NCBI GenBank assembly: GCA_012840355.1
Contig: DULN01000008.1
Span: 1 to 64,000, forward strand
Length of the DNA: 64,000 bases
Direction: 5' to 3'
Source of the DNA: Clostridiales bacterium
Lineage (GTDB): Bacteria > Bacillota > Clostridia > Oscillospirales > CAG-272
Both the position numbers and the translations under genes were made by a program. The notes beneath the pieces are model-generated. The model was not told the DNA's origin. It searched no databases and saw nothing but the letters and a program-made list of their open reading frames with translations. Positions 25,642 to 33,370 of this stretch are shown piece after piece; the stretch's first letter is position 1, and each line of letters starts with the position of its first letter.

Positions 25642-25676
25642 GCAGACATTATACAACATCTGCCACTCGTGCGCAA
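25642..25676 (-). promoter_or_regulatory. promoter of glycoside hydrolase-like gene with flanking inverted repeat
   Basis: The minus strand shows TTGCGC (25676-25671), 17 bp, TATAAT (25653-25648), 32 bases before the start codon. GCAGA (25642-25646) and TCTGC (25659-25663) form an inverted repeat around the -10 box, a likely repressor site. Confidence 0.72.
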
Positions 25677-25700
25677 CCCTGCTTTTAGAAATTGTGCAAA

Positions 25701-26024
25701 TTATTTTTCATTTTCGCCTGTGCCCTCGCAGGCGGGGCTTTGCTTTTTTTGCTGCGCGGCTTTAAGCTCTTCGATCCGGCGGCGTTTAGCCCGGATGCGC
25801 TTTTCGCGGTTTTTCTCGCGCCGGTCGACCGGCGGCGGCTCCTTTAGCCCCGCTGCCTCGAGCGCGCGCGGCCAGGGGCCGAGAAAAGCCTTGATTGCTA
25901 CGACCTCTTCCTCGGCAAAATCCGCGCGTTTGGGAAGCCTATCCTCGCCTGCGGCGGAAAGCTCCGCTGCTTTTTGCCGCAGCAGCTTTAGGCATAGCTC
26001 TTTTGTGTACTTGCCTTTTGCCAT
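25701..26024 (-). CDS. small protein with homing-endonuclease-associated (HNH) repeat
   Basis: The 107-residue basic protein has one HNH-associated repeat (about residues 6-60): YTKELCLKLLRQKAAEL, LPKRADF, then AIKAFLGPWPRALEAAGL. That matches the homing endonuclease associated repeat pattern, which usually acts as a DNA-binding module next to a nuclease or alone. Here no nuclease domain is present. The rest is a Lys/Arg/Glu-rich, probably coiled-coil tail ending EGTGENEK. It is driven by a perfect consensus promoter, with about 60 bases of leader, but the start lacks a clear Shine-Dalgarno sequence. The function is unknown; nucleic-acid binding is inference. Confidence 0.68.
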   Translation of the reverse strand: MAKGKYTKELCLKLLRQKAAELSAAGEDRLPKRADFAEEEVVAIKAFLGPWPRALEAAGLKEPPPVDRREKNREKRIRAKRRRIEELKAAQQKKQSPACEGTGENEK

Positions 26025-26092
26025 AAACTTAAACTTTGCGTCCCTATTTTTTGCGTTATGTTGGGATTTTGCGGCGGGGCGCTTTTGCGATT

Positions 26093-26121
26093 ATTATAGC
26101 TTTCGCGAGGGCGGGTGTCAA
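26093..26121 (-). promoter_or_regulatory. perfect consensus promoter for the small HNH-repeat gene
   Basis: The minus strand has TTGACA (26121-26116), 17 bp, TATAAT (26098-26093), a complete match to the sigma-A consensus. It is back to back with the acetyltransferase promoter at 26133-26161. Confidence 0.85.
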
Positions 26122-26132
26122 TGCAAATTCTG

Positions 26133-26161
26133 TTGACAGCAGGTATATTTAATGTTATACT
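26133..26161 (+). promoter_or_regulatory. promoter of the Eis-like acetyltransferase gene
   Basis: TTGACA (26133-26138), 17 bp, TATACT (26156-26161) stand 43 bases before the ATG at 26205. The possible upstream in-frame start at 26115 lies before this promoter and cannot be used by its transcript. Confidence 0.85.
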
Positions 26162-26204
26162 ATCCAAAAAATTTACAATTTATATTTATTTTTCGAGGGT
26201 GCCT

Positions 26205-27365
26205 ATGGAGTTTTACGCAGGACGCGGCGACGAGTCGATGTACGACGAACTTATGACGCTGCTTAACAGGTCGTTTGAGTTTGAGGATGGGGAAAAGGGC
26301 TTTTTAGGCTTGCTCCCCAAGCTTTACAAACCAGAGTACAACCCCGGCTACTATAACTATGTCGTGCGCACCCCGGACGGAAAGCTGAAAGCGGCGGTAG
26401 GCGCATACGACCAAGACGTATATGTGGCGGGGGTGAAGCTGCATAGCCGCGGCATCGGCAACGTCGCCGTCATACATGAGGCGCGCGGCGAAGGCTATAT
26501 GAAGCTGCTGATGGACATGGCGATGAAGGAAATGATAGCTGACGGCGTTGATTTCTCGGCGCTCGGCGGCCGCAGGATGAGGTACCGCTACTTCGCGTTC
26601 GACTCGGCTGCGCCCATATACAAGTTCAGGGTCGAAGGCCACGACCTGCGCCACTATTTCGGCGACGAGCACGGCGGCAGTTTCGAGTTTTGTGAGATAA
26701 CCTCGCCCGGCGCGCCCGAGCTTGCCGAGATGAAAAAGCTTTACGAGGCCGAGCTGCTTTCGTCCGACCGCGGGGATATTGCAAAGTTTTACGACACCCT
26801 TAAGACCTGGCGTCAGCGCGTATTTGCGGCGCGCGAGAAGGGTACCGGCAGGTTTGTCGGCTACTCCGTCGGGCATGACAATATCTCTGAGCTTGTGCTG
26901 GCAAATGACGCCGACCTTGACGAGTACATACACGGCTACATGAAGAGTCAAGGGCTTGGCAGCCTAGGCGTCGGGGTCCCATACTACAAAAAGAACCGCG
27001 CCGCACGGATAACCGAGTTTGCCGCTGACGCGTCGCTTGGAAACACTGAGCGTTACGCGATAATAAACTATAAAAACGTAATCGCCGCTTTCATGAAGCT
27101 CGCCGCCACCGAGGCCGAGCTTGCGGACGGTCGCATCACGATGCTAATCCACGGCTTTGCGCGCGACGAAAAACTCGAGATTGCCGTCAGCGGCGGCGTG
27201 CCGTATGTCGAGGAAACCTCAAAAGAGCCCGACGTTGAGCTTTCTCATTTCGACGCGATAAACTTGCTGTTTTCAGCGGTGTCGCCGCTTCGCGAAAAGC
27301 TGCCCGCGGCACCCCGCAGCTGGTTGCCTTTGCCGCTGTTTATGTACCACGCCGACGCGGTGTAA
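26205..27365 (+). CDS. GNAT acetyltransferase, Eis-like
   Basis: The 386-residue protein has the architecture of Eis-type enzymes. An N-terminal GNAT domain contains GIGNVAVIHEARGEGYMKLLMDMAM (the acetyl-CoA pyrophosphate loop, about residues 84-108). A second GNAT-like domain and a C-terminal sterol-carrier-like (SCP2) domain follow. Such enzymes transfer acetyl groups from acetyl-CoA to amines, including aminoglycosides and peptides, in the cytoplasm; the substrate here is unknown. ATG 26205 follows CGAGGG by 6-7 bases. The gene is monocistronic from its own promoter and converges on the anti-sigma gene. Confidence 0.82.
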   Translation: MEFYAGRGDESMYDELMTLLNRSFEFEDGEKGFLGLLPKLYKPEYNPGYYNYVVRTPDGKLKAAVGAYDQDVYVAGVKLHSRGIGNVAVIHEARGEGYMKLLMDMAMKEMIADGVDFSALGGRRMRYRYFAFDSAAPIYKFRVEGHDLRHYFGDEHGGSFEFCEITSPGAPELAEMKKLYEAELLSSDRGDIAKFYDTLKTWRQRVFAAREKGTGRFVGYSVGHDNISELVLANDADLDEYIHGYMKSQGLGSLGVGVPYYKKNRAARITEFAADASLGNTERYAIINYKNVIAAFMKLAATEAELADGRITMLIHGFARDEKLEIAVSGGVPYVEETSKEPDVELSHFDAINLLFSAVSPLREKLPAAPRSWLPLPLFMYHADAV

Positions 27366-27440
27366 GGGCACGCGCCAAATAGCAAAGCCCCAAAGCATGA
27401 TAAGCCTTGGGGCTAGTTGAAAACCTTGTTTGCCAAACAA

Positions 27441-27470
27441 AAAGCGCCGGGGTATAGCCCTCGGCGCTTT
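27441..27470 (-). terminator. terminator of the dusB-sigma-anti-sigma operon
   Basis: AAAGCGCCG (27441-27449) and CGGCGCTTT (27462-27470) form a 9-bp stem; read on the minus strand it runs into TTTTTGTTTG. A second hairpin, AGCCCCAA with TTGGGGCT (about 27385-27414), lies just beyond and may serve the convergent acetyltransferase gene. Confidence 0.82.
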
Positions 27471-27473
27471 ATA

Positions 27474-28400
27474 TTAACCGTATATCTCGATCCACACCAT
27501 AGGCGTGCCCGGCTCGCCGTACCTTATGCCGCCAAACTCATCCGCCCGCTGTTCGGCTTCGGCAATAAATGCCGCGTCGCCCTCGATGAGATATGCCGCG
27601 TAGCCTTCACCATATACCGATTCGGATGCCGCCGGGCGGCTATCAATTGGCCCCTCGGTGCGGATTATGGCGACTTGGCTCGCTTTGCCTAAGAATTTCG
27701 GCGCGTACTCTTTTATAAGCTCATCCGCGCTCGGCGCGACAAGCATCATTTTGCCTGGTATCTCGGCTTCGCCCCTGTATCCGGGCGAGTAGCCTCCTTG
27801 CTCATCGGTTGTACCGCTTGTATCGGGCGGCGCGGTAAAGCCTTTCGCCACGCTGTCGTCTGGCTCATCTTCAGGCTCGGGCAGAGAGAACATCAGAATA
27901 TCGCCGCCCGTCTCAGCCGCTCTTTCGCCCGCGAGGGTTTCCTCCGCGGTGCTTGGCGCCGCTTTATCGGCGGCGGCAGAATAGTGCTCTGCTGCGGTGG
28001 CTTCGCCCGAGCCGGCGGAATCGGTCCGCTTCATAAACGCGGGCAAAATGCGCCATCCGGCGGCTACCGCCAAAACGAGCGCGGCTGCCGCGACAAGCGT
28101 GCCGAAATACTGCGGCAATGCTTTGCGCGGGAAGAGAACCTTTGCCTTCTTGTCCTTTGCTTTGCTGGAGTCCCCGCTTTCGGCGATTCGCTCCATCACG
28201 CGCGCGGTGAAGTCGGCAGGCGGCTCGACTTTCGCCGAAGCGAGCATAGCAAGGGAAGCCCGGCAGCGCTCAAGCTCTTTGCGGCATGCCTGGCACGTGT
28301 CAAGGTGCGCCTTGACGCACGAGGCTATTTCATTGTCGAGATTTCCTTCGAGGTAGTCAAAGAGCTTATCTCTGACATACCGGCATCCCGTATTTGACAT
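27474..28400 (-). CDS. anti-sigma factor with zinc-binding (ZAS) domain and one membrane span
   Basis: The 308-residue protein has a cytoplasmic anti-sigma domain with the H-x3-C-x2-C zinc motif in HLDTCQACR (about residues 33-41). A basic stretch is followed by one membrane helix near residues 100-120 (TLVAAAALVLAVAAGW). The roughly 190-residue outside domain is Ser/Thr/Glu-rich with a conserved-looking C-terminal unit (IRTEGPIDSRP ... MVWIEIYG). It most likely holds the upstream-encoded ECF sigma factor at the membrane until an envelope signal triggers release. I use ATG 28400; the in-frame TTG at 28412 has no usable ribosome binding site. It follows the sigma gene by 82 bases. Confidence 0.86.
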   Translation of the reverse strand: MSNTGCRYVRDKLFDYLEGNLDNEIASCVKAHLDTCQACRKELERCRASLAMLASAKVEPPADFTARVMERIAESGDSSKAKDKKAKVLFPRKALPQYFGTLVAAAALVLAVAAGWRILPAFMKRTDSAGSGEATAAEHYSAAADKAAPSTAEETLAGERAAETGGDILMFSLPEPEDEPDDSVAKGFTAPPDTSGTTDEQGGYSPGYRGEAEIPGKMMLVAPSADELIKEYAPKFLGKASQVAIIRTEGPIDSRPAASESVYGEGYAAYLIEGDAAFIAEAEQRADEFGGIRYGEPGTPMVWIEIYG

Positions 28401-28482
28401 ATAACAAACCAATCCTACTTTGAGGTTTTTGCGCTGCGGCGAGTGTCCGCAATAGCTTTTTCACCTACTATGACGCGGCTCT

Positions 28483-29091
28483 TTATAAAATGTTCCGCTT
28501 GACAAGGTACTCTTTTATGGCAAGCCTGGCACGGTTTAGCCTGCTTTTGACCGTCCCCAGCTCAAGTCCCAAAAGCTCGGCAATCTCCTCGTAGGATTTG
28601 CCCTCGATTTCGCGCAGTATTATAATCTGCCGGTGAGTCTCCGAAAGCGACAAAATCGCCTCGTGCACCGCGCGCTCCCGCATCTTGCGCTCGAGCGACT
28701 CGGACGGGTCGGCGGACGGGTCGCTGTCGGGTATATCGAGCTGCCTTGGGTCCTCGTCTTCTCCGCTGTAGTCAGATAGCGAAACCGGCAGAATCCGCCG
28801 CGAGCGCGCGCGTATGTAGTCACGCACAGTGTTTTGCGCTATCCGGTATATCCAGGTCGAAAACTTCGAGTCCCCGCGGAATTTGCTAAGCGAGCGGTAG
28901 GCTTTGACAAAGACGTCCTGCGCGGCGTCAAACGCGTCGTCGGCATTGCGCAAGCTGTGATAGGCGAGGTTGTAAACCATGCCCCGGTAACGTTCGACAA
29001 GCTCGGCAAAAGCGGGCTGCTCGCCGCTTGCCGCGCGGCGGACCAGCTCCGCTTCATCAAGCTCGCGGTAGCCCGGGCTTTCGTCAAGCAT
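28483..29091 (-). CDS. RNA polymerase ECF sigma factor (SigW/RpoE-like)
   Basis: This 202-residue group IV sigma factor has region 2 (residues about 25-95; VERYRGMVYNLAYHSLRNADDAFDAAQDVFVKAY, FSTWIYRIAQN) for the -10 element and core binding, and region 4 (about 145-195; LSETHRQIIILREIEGKSYEEIAELLGLELGTVKSRLNRAR) for the -35 element. It presumably directs an envelope-stress regulon and is held by the anti-sigma factor encoded just downstream. GGAGG is 8 bases before the ATG. It follows dusB by 42 bases in the same direction, an unusual upstream partner. I saw no matching ECF promoter in front of dusB. Confidence 0.93.
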   Translation of the reverse strand: MLDESPGYRELDEAELVRRAASGEQPAFAELVERYRGMVYNLAYHSLRNADDAFDAAQDVFVKAYRSLSKFRGDSKFSTWIYRIAQNTVRDYIRARSRRILPVSLSDYSGEDEDPRQLDIPDSDPSADPSESLERKMRERAVHEAILSLSETHRQIIILREIEGKSYEEIAELLGLELGTVKSRLNRARLAIKEYLVKRNIL

Positions 29092-29133
29092 ATTTACAAC
29101 CTCCTTTAATAATATATGGAATCAAAGCCAATA

Positions 29134-30135
29134 CTAATCTGTATAGCCGTCGCCGCGCTCGGATTCATCCAGCAACCGCAAAAGGATCGCTTCCATTTCC
29201 GCGGCTGAGCCCGCGCGGCAGATTGCGTCGCGAGCTTGCGCCGCACCGCGCATGCCTTTTATATAATGCGTTATGGCGCCGCGTGCTTCGAACACGCCGC
29301 GTTCGCCCTTATCCTCGCACATTGCGCGAAGGTGAGCGATTGCCGTCTGTATCCGCTCCCGCAGGTTGGGCTCGCCAAACTCCTTGCCCTCGAGCGCCGC
29401 GCGGACCTCCGCGAAAATCCAAGGCCTGCCCATAGCGCCGCGCGCTATGGCTAAGCCGGCACAGCCGGTCTCAATTAGCATATTTATCGCGTCGGCAGAT
29501 GAGTTTATCCCGCCGTTTCCAATGACGGGTATTGACACAGCCCTTACTACCTCTGCTATAATATCAAGGTCGACCGGCGGAGCGTAAAGCTGCTCGCGCG
29601 TGCGCCCGTGAACGGTTATCGCGGCGGCGCCAGCCGCCTCGAGCATTTTGGCAAGCTCAACCGCATTTTTCGAGCGCTCGTCCCAGCCGCTGCGGATTTT
29701 GACGGTTACGGGCAAAGGTGCAATCGCGCGGGCGACTTCCTTTACTATTTCAGCGGCAAGCCCCGGCTCGCGCATCAGCGCGGAGCCTTCGCCGTTTTTC
29801 GTGATTTTGGGCATCGGGCAGCCCATGTTTATATCTATAATATCGGGCGGGTTTTCGGCAGACAGCAGCTTTTGTGCCGCATATGCCATAATCTTCGGCT
29901 CGCGCCCGAAAAGCTGGACCGCGGCGGGGTGCTCGCCTTCGCCAAGCCGGGAAAGCAGCGCGGTTTTATGGTCGCCAAAATATAGCGCTTTCGCGGACAC
30001 CATCTCGGTGACCGTAAGCTCCGCGCCATACTGCCGGCAGATGCCGCGGAAGGTGAGGTCAGAAAATCCCGCCATAGGTGCGAGCATTAGAATCGGGCGC
30101 CCGTCCTGCCCGACGGTTACATTCCCAATCTTCAT
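29134..30135 (-). CDS. dusB: tRNA-dihydrouridine synthase
   Basis: The 333-residue flavoenzyme reduces uridines in the tRNA D-loop using FMN and NAD(P)H. It has the N-terminal LAPMAGFSDLTFR, the catalytic cysteine in DINMGCPMPKI near residue 103, VKIRSGW, AITVHGRT and IGNGGI with the FMN phosphate site. Length is usual for the DusB group. The start region fits the family but has no good Shine-Dalgarno sequence, and a TATAAT lies only 9 bases before the start codon. The sigma and anti-sigma genes follow, so their expression may depend on this promoter. Confidence 0.92.
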   Translation of the reverse strand: MKIGNVTVGQDGRPILMLAPMAGFSDLTFRGICRQYGAELTVTEMVSAKALYFGDHKTALLSRLGEGEHPAAVQLFGREPKIMAYAAQKLLSAENPPDIIDINMGCPMPKITKNGEGSALMREPGLAAEIVKEVARAIAPLPVTVKIRSGWDERSKNAVELAKMLEAAGAAAITVHGRTREQLYAPPVDLDIIAEVVRAVSIPVIGNGGINSSADAINMLIETGCAGLAIARGAMGRPWIFAEVRAALEGKEFGEPNLRERIQTAIAHLRAMCEDKGERGVFEARGAITHYIKGMRGAAQARDAICRAGSAAEMEAILLRLLDESERGDGYTD

Positions 30136-30143
30136 ACTCTCTG

Positions 30144-30149
30144 ATTATA
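30144..30149 (-). promoter_or_regulatory. -10 box directly upstream of dusB
   Basis: A minus-strand TATAAT (30149-30144) ends 9 bases before the dusB ATG (30135), so a transcript from it would have almost no leader. No convincing -35 was found. Confidence 0.35.
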
Positions 30150-30272
30150 GCTAAATGCTGCGCCTAAATGATTAACTTTTTGTTAACAGTTGTCGTAAAA
30201 AGCCCGTATTTTCAGGCTTTTTTCGTGGCTATGGGAATATTTTTTAACAATATGTAAATTCTCGTTCGATAC

Positions 30273-30301
30273 TTGCATAATTAAAAAAATAATGGTATAA
30301 T
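30273..30301 (+). promoter_or_regulatory. rplS promoter
   Basis: TTGCAT (30273-30278), 17 bp, TATAAT (30296-30301); transcription would start near 30308, giving a leader of about 115 bases. Confidence 0.85.
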
Positions 30302-30307
30302 CGAAAT

Positions 30308-30422
30308 GTTGCAAAAACGGACGGTCCTCTGCCCGCTCTGCACGAACGTCCGGTGTTATTGTACACCCGGCGCGTGGTGTCTATGCCGCATGCCGGAAAT
30401 AAGTACAAGGAGGAAGTCATAA
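30308..30422 (+). ncRNA. candidate ribosomal protein L19 leader
   Basis: The 5' region of the rplS transcript contains CGGACG (30318-30323) paired with CGTCCG (30347-30352), and a second stem with CCGG- and GCCGG-type arms (about 30367-30396), before the AAGGAGG. L19 leaders that repress their own gene are known in Firmicutes (Rfam L19_leader). I cannot verify the consensus by hand, so the identity is inference from position and structure. Confidence 0.5.
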
Positions 30423-30806
30423 GTGGATCTTATCCAGGCTTTGACGAAAGAGCAGCTTAAGCCGATCGTACCTAAGCTCAACATCGGCGACAGCGTTCGC
30501 GTCTACAACAGAATTAAGGAAGGCAACCGCGAGCGCATCCAAGTTTTCGAAGGTACGATAATCGCCAAAAAGGGCGGCGGCATTTCCGAGACCTTTACGG
30601 TACGCCGCGTATCCTACGGCGTCGGCGTCGAGAAAACCTTCCCGGTACACAGCCCGAACGTTGAAAAGGTCGAAATCATCCGTTCCGGCAAAGTCCGCCG
30701 TGCGAAGCTCTATTATTTGCGCGGGCGCGTCGGCAAGCGTTCGAAGGTTAAAGAGCAGCTCGTTACCGTCGACGAGTCCAACAGAGCAAATCCCGACGAA
30801 GCATGA
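30423..30806 (+). CDS. rplS: 50S ribosomal protein L19
   Basis: The 127-residue protein matches L19, which sits at the 30S-50S interface. It contains [62 protein letters not shown] and [20 protein letters not shown]. The start codon is GTG at 30423, with AAGGAGG 9 bases upstream. It is transcribed alone: the usual partners rpsP, rimM and trmD are not beside it. A strong terminator follows, and a leader precedes it. Confidence 0.97.
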   Translation: MDLIQALTKEQLKPIVPKLNIGDSVRVYNRIKEGNRERIQVFEGTIIAKKGGGISETFTVRRVSYGVGVEKTFPVHSPNVEKVEIIRSGKVRRAKLYYLRGRVGKRSKVKEQLVTVDESNRANPDEA

Positions 30807-30819
30807 AAAAAAGGAAAAG

Positions 30820-30846
30820 CCCGCCCGGCTTCCGGGCGGGTTTTTT
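30820..30846 (+). terminator. rplS terminator
   Basis: CCCGCCCGG (30820-30828), CTT loop, CCGGGCGGG (30832-30840), then six T residues. Confidence 0.94.
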
Positions 30847-30930
30847 CATGGTCGCCGGCAAGTGATATAGCCGTAAATTTTCCTGGCGTGCTGGTGCGCG
30901 CTGCGGGAGCAAAATATTAACAAATTGTAT

Positions 30931-30959
30931 TTGACATAATCAAAAAAAGAGGGTACAAT
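30931..30959 (+). promoter_or_regulatory. promoter of the transketolase-trxA operon
   Basis: TTGACA (30931-30936), 17 bp, TACAAT (30954-30959), about 80 bases before the first transketolase start codon. Confidence 0.85.
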
Positions 30960-31041
30960 ATCCGTTGAGCGAAAATTCTGCGCGAACCGCAGCCGCGGCC
31001 GCGCCGATAGATAAAATGTTTTCCGGAGGTTTTTTCGGATT

Positions 31042-31869
31042 ATGGATAAAGCAAAACTCGAGCGGCTGAAACGCGCGGCCAAAAACATCAGGCTTGGCGC
31101 GATCGAGGCCGTATATAGCGCATCGTCGGGCCACCCGGGTGGTTCGCTTTCGATAGCGGATGTGCTTGCTTACCTTTATATGGAAGAGATGAACATAGAC
31201 CCTAATAACCCGCAAAAGCCCGACCGCGACAGGCTGGTGCTTTCAAAAGGGCACGTTACCCCCGGCCTTTACGCGGCGCTTGCGGAGCGCGGATTCTTCC
31301 CGAAAGAGGAGCTTAAGAATTTCCGGCAGATCGACAGCTACCTGCAAGGCCATCCCGATATGAAAAGCACGCCGGGCGTAGATATGACGACCGGCTCGCT
31401 GGGTCTGGGCTTTTCGGCGGCTTGCGGAATGGCGCTCGGCTCAAAACTTTTAGGTTACAACAACCGCGTGTACGCCATTCTCGGCGACGGCGAGCTTGAG
31501 GAAGGGCAGATTTGGGAGGCGGCGATGTTCGCCCGCCATTATAAGCTCGACAACCTGACCGCGTTTGTCGATTTCAACGGCTTGCAGATAGACGGCAAGA
31601 TAACCGACGTTGTCGACCCCACGCCGATCCCCGAGAAGTTTGCGGCGTTCGGCTGGAACGTCATCGAAATCGACGGTCACGATTTTGTGGCGATCGAGCG
31701 CGCTGTGGGTGCCGCTAAAGAGTGCAAAGGCAAGCCCACGGCGATTATTTGCCACACCACGAAGGGCAAAGGCGTATCGTTTATGGAAAACGAAGCCAAA
31801 TGGCACGGCTCCGCGCCGAATAAGGAGCAGTACGAGCAGGCGATAGCCGAGCTTTCGGCGCTTGAGTAA
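31042..31869 (+). CDS. transketolase, N-terminal (TPP-binding) subunit
   Basis: This 275-residue protein is the N-terminal half of transketolase, as found in the two-subunit enzymes of many Clostridia and archaea. It has SSGHPGGSLSIADVLAYLY, SKGHVTPGLYAAL and the thiamine diphosphate motif GDGELEEGQIWEA...NLTAFVDFNGLQ. With its partner it moves two-carbon units between sugar phosphates in the pentose phosphate pathway. GGAGG lies 12 bases before the ATG. The C-terminal subunit gene follows 30 bases later, so the enzyme is complete rather than broken. Confidence 0.94.
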   Translation: MDKAKLERLKRAAKNIRLGAIEAVYSASSGHPGGSLSIADVLAYLYMEEMNIDPNNPQKPDRDRLVLSKGHVTPGLYAALAERGFFPKEELKNFRQIDSYLQGHPDMKSTPGVDMTTGSLGLGFSAACGMALGSKLLGYNNRVYAILGDGELEEGQIWEAAMFARHYKLDNLTAFVDFNGLQIDGKITDVVDPTPIPEKFAAFGWNVIEIDGHDFVAIERAVGAAKECKGKPTAIICHTTKGKGVSFMENEAKWHGSAPNKEQYEQAIAELSALE

Positions 31870-31899
31870 AACAAAAACCTAGGGAAAAGGATTAGGCGT

Positions 31900-32856
31900 A
31901 TGGCATACAAAGTTGGCGATAAGATTGCCACTCGCGAGGCGTACGGCGACGCGCTTGTCGAGTTTGGCGCAAAATACCCGAATGTCGTGGTGCTTGACGC
32001 GGACCTCGCCGAAGCTACCAAAACGATAAAATTCAAAAAGGCATACCCCGAACGCTTCTTCGACTGCGGCATCGCGGAATCTAACATGGCGTCGGTAGCC
32101 GCGGGGCTTGCGTCCATGGGGCTTATCCCATTCGCCTCGTCGTTCGCGATGTTTACGGCGGGCAGGGCATTCGAACCTATCCGCAACTCGATCGGTTACC
32201 CGCATCTCAACGTTAAAATCGGCGCGACGCACGCGGGCATTACGGTCGGCGAGGACGGCGCGACCCACCAGTGCCTTGAGGACCTCGGCACAATGAGGCT
32301 TATCCCCGGCATGACGGTGCTCTCGCCTGCCGACGCGGTCGAAGCGCGCGCCGCGGTCGAGGCTGCGATAAATATAAAAGGCCCTGTCTATATCCGTTTC
32401 GGGCGCTACGCGGTGCCGGTGATATTCGAACAGGATACGTATAAAATGGAGGTAGGGCGCGGCATAATACTTGCCGAAGGGCGCGACGCGGCGATTTTCG
32501 CGACCGGCTTTATGACTCATGCCGCGCTTGAAGCAAGGGCGCTGCTTAAAAACGATGGCATCGACGCTGCGGTTATAAATATCCACACAGTAAAGCCCAT
32601 CGACCGCGAGCTTGTAATAGCAATGGCAAATACCACCGGCGCTATCGTGACATGCGAAGAACACAACATAATTGGCGGGCTGGGCGACGCGGTGTCGGAA
32701 GTGGTGTGCGAGTGCTGCCCGGTGCCGGTGTTCAGGGTCGGAGTGCGCGACCAGTTCGGGCGCAGCGGCAAAGTTCCGCCGCTGCTTGAGCACTATGGGC
32801 TTACACCAGCAGTGGTAGCTGAAAAAGTGAAAGCCGCGGTCGCGCTCAAAAAATAG
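31900..32856 (+). CDS. transketolase, C-terminal subunit
   Basis: The 318-residue protein carries the pyrimidine-binding and C-terminal domains of transketolase (VVVLDADLAEATKTIKF, FDCGIAESNMASVAAGLASMG, ATHAGITVGEDGATHQCLEDL, TCEEHNIIGGLGDAV). The glutamate in CGIAESNM is the residue that activates thiamine diphosphate. An AAGGA-type ribosome binding site precedes ATG 31900. The gene is cotranscribed with the N-terminal subunit and with trxA, 33 bases downstream. Confidence 0.94.
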   Translation: MAYKVGDKIATREAYGDALVEFGAKYPNVVVLDADLAEATKTIKFKKAYPERFFDCGIAESNMASVAAGLASMGLIPFASSFAMFTAGRAFEPIRNSIGYPHLNVKIGATHAGITVGEDGATHQCLEDLGTMRLIPGMTVLSPADAVEARAAVEAAINIKGPVYIRFGRYAVPVIFEQDTYKMEVGRGIILAEGRDAAIFATGFMTHAALEARALLKNDGIDAAVINIHTVKPIDRELVIAMANTTGAIVTCEEHNIIGGLGDAVSEVVCECCPVPVFRVGVRDQFGRSGKVPPLLEHYGLTPAVVAEKVKAAVALKK

Positions 32857-32889
32857 CCTTATGCCGCGGCGGGCCATAGGAGGTAGCAT

Positions 32890-33222
32890 ATGGCGGAAAT
32901 AACAATAACGAAAGATAATTTTGACGAAGTAGTCGCCGGCGCCGAAGTACCGGTTTTGGTCGACTTTTGGGCGCCGTGGTGCGGACCCTGCCGCATGCTC
33001 GCCCCGATTATCGAGGAAATAGCGAAAGAGGCTGAGGGGCGCTATATAGTAGGCAAGATCAACGTCGACGAAGAAGAAGAGCTTGCCGACAAGTTCGGCA
33101 TCATGAATATACCCACGCTGATAGTGTTCCGGGCGGGCGAGCCCGTGAAAAAATCGGTCGGCTACAAAAGCAAAGCCGAGGTGCTCTCTCTTTTAGGAAT
33201 TTCGCCCGAGGCTGAAAGCTGA
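32890..33222 (+). CDS. trxA: thioredoxin
   Basis: A 110-residue classical thioredoxin with the active site WCGPC near residues 29-33, the cis-proline region NIPTLIVF, and FDEVV/VLVDFWAPW ahead of the active site. It reduces protein disulfides in the cytoplasm. AGGAGG lies 6 bases before the ATG. It is the last gene of the transketolase operon; no thioredoxin reductase is in the window. Confidence 0.96.
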   Translation: MAEITITKDNFDEVVAGAEVPVLVDFWAPWCGPCRMLAPIIEEIAKEAEGRYIVGKINVDEEEELADKFGIMNIPTLIVFRAGEPVKKSVGYKSKAEVLSLLGISPEAES

Positions 33223-33240
33223 AAAACGAATACTGTCCGG

Positions 33241-33278
33241 AAAGGGCGCGGCTGTCGCGCCTTTTCTGCGCCTTTTTT
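33241..33278 (+). terminator. terminator of the transketolase-trxA operon
   Basis: AAAGGGCGCG (33241-33250) pairs with CGCGCCTTTT (33256-33265) over 10 bp including one G-U pair, followed by CTGCGCC and TTTTTT. Confidence 0.82.
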
Positions 33279-33370
33279 ATGTTTTATTGCGAAAAATGGC
33301 ATAAAATAAGCGTAAGCGGAAAATTCGCGTGGGTTTTACGCAAATATGGGGAAAGACGGCTTGGAGTTTC

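Noticed and set aside
30197..30213. AAAAAGCC/GGCTTTTT hairpin between dusB and rplS as a terminator
   Set aside because: Both flanking genes are transcribed away from it, so no transcript needs ending here; it may be chance or end antisense RNA.
31042..32856. Transketolase as a frameshifted single gene
   Set aside because: Each part has its own start, ribosome binding site and complete domains, and two-subunit transketolases are normal in Clostridia.
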